From an uncultured Bacteroidales bacterium (GTDB lineage: Bacteria > Bacteroidota > Bacteroidia > Bacteroidales > P3), in NCBI GenBank assembly GCA_937886715.1, contig CAKZZD010000037.1:1-51282 (forward strand): a DNA stretch of 51,282 nt. Reading direction: 5' to 3'. Of the stretch, positions 47,167-51,282 are shown piece after piece; within the stretch, counting starts at the first letter, position 1, and every line of letters begins with the position of its first letter. The translations under genes were made by a program, and so were the position numbers. The notes beneath the pieces are model-generated. The model made no database searches. It was not told where the DNA came from and worked only from the letters and a program-made list of their open reading frames with translations.

Positions 47167-48420
47167 TTATTCAGTCAGACCGAGTTTCCGCAGTCGTGAT
47201 TGAATGCCTCCGTGATTGCGCTGGAAAATGGCCATCAACTCCTCTGTGGTTTTTCCTTCTCGGCATAGTTTCTCGAGGCGTTGGTCATCTTCGGCGCTCC
47301 ATGGTTTATAGGCATTAGGGAAGAGTCTTCGTTGGGACATAAACTTATGCCTTTGTGACGACCCAAGCACAAATTGTAGGATTTCGGAAACATCGCGAAC
47401 AGGATTATTGGTTAGCGTTTCAAGTGTGATTTGTTCCGAAAGAGAGGTGAAGTATAGATTGTCTGGATCGGATGGGAGTCCTCCTATGCCTGTCAGGAGA
47501 TACACAGGCATGGCGCGGCTCTCACCGTATTGTTTGAATAGGGTTTGGCGGTCAGCAGGCAGCAGCTCTTTATCGATGTCTTTCGGCAAGTGATTTCGCC
47601 ACTTACATTCGATAGCAAAAGGATGGCCATCATATTCAAAGACAAGGTCTGGAGCACTGTTGTTCTCAGGATAGACCCCGGGGAGGCTTTTGTCGCCACG
47701 CCATTCTTTCAGTTTGAGCTTTTCGTAATGCGGCAGGTCGAAGAATGTCACTACGTAGTCTTCAAACTCGCGGCCTTTCAGCAATTCATCGTTCATCGTC
47801 AAGGCCTTGATGCGACGGTATGTGGTACTGTATGGACGGTTAAGAGCCTTATGTATCTCATGAATACCCATGTCCTCATAGAACATGCGCAGCAGCCGCT
47901 TGTCCTCGGCCACCGTCCAACGGTAGGGTTTCTCTATAGCCTCGGCGGCTTTCAGGTCGGCCTTGTCGAGCAGGTGGGTGACGTCGTTGCGTCCCGCCAG
48001 CAGGCCGAATATGCTGCCGTTGGGGTTGATGTAACCGCAGACGATGTGCTGCACCTGGCCGATGGTCCATTGGTTGCGCAGACGCGCCTCGAAGCCTTTG
48101 CCGTCGCTCTCCTCGCGTTGCAACACGAGGATAAGCAGACGGTCCTCTTTCAGTGCCTGCTCAATCTGCACGTTGTATGTGTTGCGAAACTTGCCCGTCA
48201 CCACCAGCACCGTCGGCACGCGGCACACCAGCAGCGCCTTTAGCACCTCCTCTTCCAGCTCCGACGTGTTAAAGCACACCGCGCACTGCCACCTATCGAA
48301 CTCCTCCACCCACCGGAACACCTTCTCATAGCACCCCAGCGGCGCCATCCTCGACGTCAAGAAAAGCGTCTTCTCCCGCCCCCAAAGCTCTTTGTTGCCA
48401 ATGGTTTGCTTGATGTGCAT
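47167..48420 (-). CDS. Multidomain protein with a restriction-endonuclease-like core and two Myb/HTH-like segments
   Basis: A 417-aa soluble protein. Residues 1 to about 155 look like a Rossmann-type, possibly DprA/SLOG-like domain (LFLTSRMAPLGCYEKVFRWV; VPTVLVVTGKF). Residues 165-208 form a Myb/HTH-like segment (RWTVAEDKRLLRMF). Residues 215-280 carry a PD-(D/E)xK signature, PDLVFEYDGHPFAIECKWR, with Asp258, Glu271 and Lys273. Residues 370-415 repeat a Myb-like helical motif (YKPWSAEDDQRLEKLC). This suggests a DNA-sensing or DNA-processing nuclease, perhaps for defence. No exact family is recognised. Confidence 0.65.
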   Translation of the reverse strand: MHIKQTIGNKELWGREKTLFLTSRMAPLGCYEKVFRWVEEFDRWQCAVCFNTSELEEEVLKALLVCRVPTVLVVTGKFRNTYNVQIEQALKEDRLLILVLQREESDGKGFEARLRNQWTIGQVQHIVCGYINPNGSIFGLLAGRNDVTHLLDKADLKAAEAIEKPYRWTVAEDKRLLRMFYEDMGIHEIHKALNRPYSTTYRRIKALTMNDELLKGREFEDYVVTFFDLPHYEKLKLKEWRGDKSLPGVYPENNSAPDLVFEYDGHPFAIECKWRNHLPKDIDKELLPADRQTLFKQYGESRAMPVYLLTGIGGLPSDPDNLYFTSLSEQITLETLTNNPVRDVSEILQFVLGSSQRHKFMSQRRLFPNAYKPWSAEDDQRLEKLCREGKTTEELMAIFQRNHGGIQSRLRKLGLTE

Positions 48421-48590
48421 ATTTCTGTTCCGTTCTAAATTTCGGCTGAAAGATACGAAGAATAATTCAATTAGTGGAGTAAGCGACCGAAATATCAGTT
48501 ATATGGACAAATAGTCCGTAAAGAAAATGTTCGTACGAAATGAAATACAAAGCCGATGCCAGTACGTAACAAGACAACGTCGACGGCCAT

Positions 48591-48951
48591 ATGTTATTAA
48601 TCCAATATATCTATACAGCCAAGAACATCCCGAATTACATTGTGCGGGCGACCAATGCGACGCGCTACATCGTGCGCAAGCGCATCGAGGAAATGCGTTG
48701 TGGTGCTCCACACCAACGCCTACGCCCAGCTGAACCCCGACCGCCGCGAGGCCGTCGACCTGGTGAAGCGGATGCAGGAAGACCTCGAATACTTCCGCAA
48801 GCACGCGATGACCAATCCCAACCGCAGCCGCGACGCCAAACCCGACGGCGACGGTGAGTCGCAGCCCGGCGAGGTGGTCGCCGCCGAGCTGGAAGCGTCT
48901 CTGAAACGATGCGAAGATATGAAACCCATCCCGAAAACGGTCTTGCAATGA
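48591..48951 (+). pseudogene. Degenerate ORF with an apparent frameshift
   Basis: Frame one gives KNIPNYIVRATNATRYIVRK and then RIEEM. At about 48693 the coding character moves one frame over to VVLHTNAYAQLNPDRREAVD and then VKRMQEDLEYFRKHAM, ending at 48951 with native C/G-ending codons. Joining the two frames would give one protein of about 120 aa. No family is recognised. A small gene broken by a frameshift is the simplest reading; two unrelated chance ORFs are the alternative. Confidence 0.4.
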
Positions 48952-49108
48952 TGCGAGGCCTTTTTTCGGTTTCCGGTGGTATGCCGTCGGCTCGGCCGAC
49001 AACGGCCTTTGCAATGATGCGGGACCGATTTCCGGCTTCGGGCGGCACCCCGCATCATCGCAAAGCCGGTTTCTGAACCCCGGACGCCGTCTTGCAATGA
49101 TGCGGGGC
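48943..49108. repeat. Cluster of four TTGCAATGATGCGGG-type repeats
   Basis: Direct copies lie at 48943-48959, 49008-49025 and 49091-49108. An inverted copy, CCCGCATCATCGCAAAG, lies at 49048-49064. The spacing is irregular (65 and 83 bp between direct copies), so it is not a CRISPR. The direct copies are preceded by related CGG/CCGTC-type sequence. Confidence 0.7.
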
Positions 49109-49132
49109 GGAATTAGAATAAAAGAATTTTCT

Positions 49133-49164
49133 TTTGGGCTATTTTGAAAAAAATCGTACTTTTG
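49133..49164 (+). promoter_or_regulatory. Promoter of the DUF2798 gene
   Basis: TTTG at 49133-49136 and TACTTTTG at 49157-49164, 20 bp apart, giving a leader of about 90 nt. Confidence 0.8.
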
Positions 49165-49261
49165 CAGTCGATTCCGGTGAGCGTGTCGGTAGCCAGAACA
49201 TAGTGTGAATCTGTAAGAACTATGCAAGTTGGGCACATGTTTAACTTAATAGTTTTTATGA

Positions 49262-49912
49262 GTGAAATCACAAAATCTGCTTCAGCATTTGGTGTATGCG
49301 TTGATTACGGTTGTCATCACCGTTCACGCGTTTGTTTTCTACAGTTTGTATGTCGTCGAGGGTGACGCCCTAATGCAGGCCACCGGCACGCCGTCTGTGT
49401 TGCAGGCCATCGACAGCCAGGGCGGCGTCTATATGTTCGGCACCCACGTGCCGATATGGCTCGTTATTGTCATCGAGACGGTGTGCGCCTTTGTGCTGGC
49501 GGTTGCGATGGGCAGTCCACTGGCGTTTCGCTTGGCCAGCCGCAAATTCGACCCGCGCCGCAACCACCCGATGATATTCGAGTCGGCCATCATCTCGGCC
49601 ACCGTCTGCCTGATGTGCCCGACGATGAGTCTGCTGGCCGACGCATTCTACTATCCCTACAATGAAGGATTCGATGTCGTTGATTTCTTGTGCCGTTGGT
49701 TCCGCCTGGTATGCCACAACCTGCCGTTTGCCTACTTCTCGCAGATGTTCTTTGTGCAGCCGTTTGTGCGGTTCGCCATCCGCAAGATTTTCCCAAGCAA
49801 CATTGCACAGCGCGACGAGCGCAACGCCACCAAGACAGTCAAGCCTGCCGACGAGACCGAAGCCATCGCCGACGTGATCATCCGCGAGAATGAGATTGCA
49901 AAGCAGGACTGA
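49262..49912 (+). CDS. DUF2798-type membrane protein
   Basis: A 216-aa inner-membrane protein with four hydrophobic helices arranged as two similar pairs (about residues 10-30, 62-88, 105-127, 140-165), then a charged cytoplasmic tail. FESAIISATVCLMCPTMSLL resembles the DUF2798 repeat. Function unknown. The start is GTG at 49262; the ATG at 49258 is in another frame and soon stops. It is followed 39 bp later by a small coiled-coil gene on the same strand. Confidence 0.7.
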   Translation: MKSQNLLQHLVYALITVVITVHAFVFYSLYVVEGDALMQATGTPSVLQAIDSQGGVYMFGTHVPIWLVIVIETVCAFVLAVAMGSPLAFRLASRKFDPRRNHPMIFESAIISATVCLMCPTMSLLADAFYYPYNEGFDVVDFLCRWFRLVCHNLPFAYFSQMFFVQPFVRFAIRKIFPSNIAQRDERNATKTVKPADETEAIADVIIRENEIAKQD

Positions 49913-49951
49913 AAACGTCAATCATTTATTCACCCCCCAAAATACAATATT

Positions 49952-50263
49952 ATGTCAGTAACAAATTTGAACGAAATCGAAAAGGCGGATGTGCTCGTTG
50001 CCGGTCTGCGTAAACACACCAAGGAGCTGCCTGAACTCGGCATCACCACCGACGCCATCAACCGATTGGAAGAATTGGCTAAAGCCCTGCGGCAGAAGGA
50101 TGCAGAGGTCGACGAGCTGCGACGGAAGACTACCCTTATGGCTCACGAGAACCTTGAACTGATTGCCGACCTCAAGGCACAGATGCTCATTATGCGCAAA
50201 GCCGTCAAAGCACACTACCCTCAATACGAATGGATAAAGTACGGCGTGCAGGACAAACGATAA
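49952..50263 (+). CDS. Small coiled-coil protein, function unknown
   Basis: A 103-aa soluble protein, helical throughout and rich in Leu, Lys and Glu. A likely coiled coil spans residues 35-80 (INRLEELAKALRQKDAEVDE, then LRRKTTLMAHENLELIADLK). No signal peptide and no recognised family. It is probably cotranscribed with the DUF2798 gene and ends before a terminator hairpin. Confidence 0.65.
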   Translation: MSVTNLNEIEKADVLVAGLRKHTKELPELGITTDAINRLEELAKALRQKDAEVDELRRKTTLMAHENLELIADLKAQMLIMRKAVKAHYPQYEWIKYGVQDKR

Positions 50264-50277
50264 ATGGGCAAAACATA

Positions 50278-50305
50278 GAAAGCGAGACCTTGTGGCCTCG
50301 CTTTC
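50278..50305 (+). terminator. Terminator after the coiled-coil gene
   Basis: GAAAGCGAG (50278-50286) pairs with CTCGCTTTC (50297-50305). The stem is nearly the same as that of the terminator at 47131-47162. Confidence 0.65.
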
Positions 50306-50326
50306 ATCGTTAAAGGCTGTTGAGAA

Positions 50327-50380
50327 TTACATCTCGCTCAGTTTCTTGTAGCTCTCATAGCGCAGTTTGGCGTTGTTCAT
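50327..50380 (-). pseudogene. Displaced 3' end of pyruvate:ferredoxin oxidoreductase
   Basis: On the minus strand this encodes NAKLRYESYKKLSEM and a stop. It matches the true C-terminus NAKLRYEGYKKLSEM of the gene ending at 51113, with one amino-acid change and several silent ones. Only 16 codons including the stop remain, preceded by two Asn/Met codons that overlap the ORF6N stop as TAATG. It is the apparent original 3' end left behind by an insertion. Confidence 0.75.
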
Positions 50381-51009
50381 TATTTGCTGGTCTTAAACCC
50401 TATTGGCTTCCGCGGTTTGGCTTTCTCGTCTCGCAGTTGGTCGAGGGCGTCGTTGATGGCTTCTATCTGTAGGGCAACTTCGTTGTTGGTCTGCTCCTGC
50501 TGGTCGTTGATGTCGTTCTGGTCGTGTAATATTTCTTCTACGTAAGCATTTAACTGGTCGACTTTGTGAGAAATCTGCTCAACCTTCAAATCAACCGAAA
50601 GCATCGTGGTGATTGCCTGACGCATAGCGATAAATGCTCTTGTTACCACCACGCTCATCTGTACTGCGCTGGGACTTCTCAATACGGCAGCAAGCATTAC
50701 AGCACCATGCTCCGTAAAGGCATAGGGAGGAGCCGTTTTTTTACGTTTGCTTAATGATGATGTCACAAATTGTGATATCATATCCGAATTGAGTAGCAGC
50801 TCCCATTCTTCTTCGGTGATTCTGAACATGAAATCGTCTGGAAACCGATCAATATTACGCTTAACTGCTTGGTTCAGTGTGGCTGTCTTTACACCATATA
50901 TGGCAGCAAGGTCATAGTCAAGCATCACTTTTTGACCTCTAATTTCATAGATGGCCTCCTTGATGTTTTCTGTTTGCTGACTGCTTGATATCACTAAATC
51001 ATTGCTCAT
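50380..51009 (-). CDS. ORF6N domain protein
   Basis: A 209-aa protein with the phage-type ORF6N DNA-binding domain. IYEIRGQKVMLDYDLAAIYG is followed by TATLNQAVKRNIDRFPDDFMF, SQFVTSSLSKRKKTAPPYAF and TEHGAVMLAAVLRS (about residues 20-120). A coiled-coil C-terminal half (residues 130-200) has many Gln, Glu and Asn residues. ORF6N proteins are common on mobile DNA; their role is mostly unknown, with KilA-type relatives in phages. It lies between the functional and displaced 3' ends of the PFOR gene. Confidence 0.85.
   Translation of the reverse strand: MSNDLVISSSQQTENIKEAIYEIRGQKVMLDYDLAAIYGVKTATLNQAVKRNIDRFPDDFMFRITEEEWELLLNSDMISQFVTSSLSKRKKTAPPYAFTEHGAVMLAAVLRSPSAVQMSVVVTRAFIAMRQAITTMLSVDLKVEQISHKVDQLNAYVEEILHDQNDINDQQEQTNNEVALQIEAINDALDQLRDEKAKPRKPIGFKTSK
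50762..50777. promoter_or_regulatory. Palindrome inside the ORF6N gene
   Basis: GTCACAAATTGTGATA on the plus strand contains a TCACAA/TTGTGA palindrome and matches the site at 51033-51048 at 15 of 16 positions. It overlaps codons for the conserved SQFVTS motif, so it may be coincidental. Confidence 0.35.
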
Positions 51010-51032
51010 AAATTGCTGTATTTCATTATGCG

Positions 51033-51048
51033 GTCACAATTTGTGATA
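51033..51048. promoter_or_regulatory. Palindromic operator-like site before the ORF6N gene
   Basis: GTCACAATTTGTGATA, a TCACAA/TTGTGA palindrome 24 bp before the ORF6N ATG. The second copy lies within the gene. It is a candidate autoregulatory site. Confidence 0.45.
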
Positions 51049-51059
51049 GCATTTTTTTG

Positions 51060-51091
51060 AAGTTGTGGAGGCCTCTCGACCTCCACAACTT
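51060..51091. terminator. Hairpin after the functional PFOR end
   Basis: AAGTTGTGGAGG (51060-51071) pairs with CCTCCACAACTT (51080-51091). No T-run on the minus-strand side, so it may be partly read through into the ORF6N gene. Confidence 0.5.
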
Positions 51092-51112
51092 GGGTTTGCA
51101 ATCTATATTAGA

Positions 51113-51282
51113 TTACATTTCGGAGAGTTTCTTGTAGCCCTCGTAGCGCAGCTTGGCATTGCGCTCGGTGGCGACGAAGAGTTCTTCGGCCTCTTGGGGG
51201 AAGGTCTTCATCAGGGAGTTGTAGCGCACCTCGCCCATAATGAAGTCGCGGAACTTGCTCCAGTCGGGCTCCTTCGAGTCGA
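51113..51282 (-). CDS. nifJ: Pyruvate:ferredoxin (flavodoxin) oxidoreductase, C-terminal end (partial)
   Basis: The visible 55 or so residues on the minus strand include DWSKFRDFIMGEVRYNSLMK, then TFPQEAEELFVATERNAKLR and YEGYKKLSEM. This is the C-terminus typical of the single-chain pyruvate:ferredoxin oxidoreductase that makes acetyl-CoA, CO2 and reduced ferredoxin in anaerobes. The rest of the gene lies beyond the right edge. The last 16 codons occur again at 50327-50374, behind an ORF6N gene. Confidence 0.8.
   Translation of the reverse strand, partial: DSKEPDWSKFRDFIMGEVRYNSLMKTFPQEAEELFVATERNAKLRYEGYKKLSEM

Larger units (their letters stand above)
48421..49261. other. 840-bp gap before the DUF2798 gene
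   Basis: From left to right it contains a weak minus-strand -7 element (TATCTTTC, 48455-48448) for the nuclease-like gene, a degenerate ORF (48591-48951), four copies of a short repeat (48943-49108), and the promoter of the DUF2798 gene (49133-49164). No intact gene is convincing. Confidence 0.55.
50375..51160 (-). mobile_element. ORF6N insertion with a replacement PFOR tail
   Basis: 786 bp separate the start of the functional tail (51160) from the start of the displaced tail (50374). The unit contains the functional last 16 codons of PFOR, a 35-kb-free compact spacer with one hairpin, and the ORF6N gene. No recombinase is encoded. It is the same architecture as the comM cassettes. Confidence 0.55.

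Noticed and set aside
48943..49108. Repeat cluster as a CRISPR array
   Set aside because: The spacing is irregular, one copy is inverted, and no cas genes are nearby.

Overview
The window is chromosomal DNA from a GC-rich member of the Bacteroidales (Bacteroidetes). Three things point there. The order tRNA-Thr/Tyr/Gly/Thr, tuf, tRNA-Trp, secE, nusG, rplKAJL, rpoBC is typical of the group. Nearly every promoter has the Bacteroidetes form TTTG, about 19 bp, TAnnTTTG. Several genes are Bacteroidetes types: a short GldA-like ATPase, a FeoA-FeoB fusion, the TPP-riboswitch operon with a TonB-dependent receptor and PnuT, a DUF4332 protein and a DUF3467 protein. The genus cannot be read from the sequence.

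Layout. 1-2645: the end of a SPOR-like cell-wall protein, an ABC ATPase, pyrF and a small membrane protein. 2932-16587: tRNA cluster, tuf, translation and RNA polymerase genes, closed by a strong terminator. 16838-23532: DUF3467, phosphopantetheinyl transferase, tsaC-like, POT peptide transporter, ssb, mutY, rpmB, rpsU, rsgA. 23697-29673: an exported GH2 beta-galactosidase and the FeoAB iron transporter with its small Cys-rich partner. 30074-35250: a conserved unknown, tRNA-Glu, rpsT, purD, DUF4332, a DUF1295-type membrane protein, yraN and superoxide dismutase. 35412-41807: comM and an AT-rich island (below). 41881-47110: enolase and the thiamine uptake operon. 47167-51282: a multidomain nuclease-like protein, a degenerate ORF with a short repeat family, a DUF2798 membrane protein, a coiled-coil protein, an ORF6N protein and the 3' end of pyruvate:ferredoxin oxidoreductase (PFOR).

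The most unusual region is 36573-41429. The last 378 bp of comM occur three times in direct orientation (36573-36950, 39767-40144, 41430-41807). All are the same length without indels and all end in the same C-terminus and a stop. The third copy is GC-rich like the body of comM and is followed by a terminator hairpin, so it looks like the original 3' end. The first two are AT-richer and came with inserted DNA. The island therefore reads as two cassettes. Each is a replacement comM tail, then promoter-poor cargo, then a shared right-end module ending in CATCTTTGGAATGAC. Each insertion keeps comM intact and places its cargo directly behind the comM stop codon. Cargo includes a DUF262/HNH (GmrSD-like) probable anti-phage nuclease, a DUF6994-like protein, and two small protein families present in both cassettes. 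No recombinase gene is present.

The same pattern occurs in miniature at 50327-51160. There the last 16 codons of PFOR are duplicated, with one ORF6N gene lying between the displaced tail and the functional tail. Two housekeeping genes in one window thus appear to have had their 3' ends replaced by incoming cargo.
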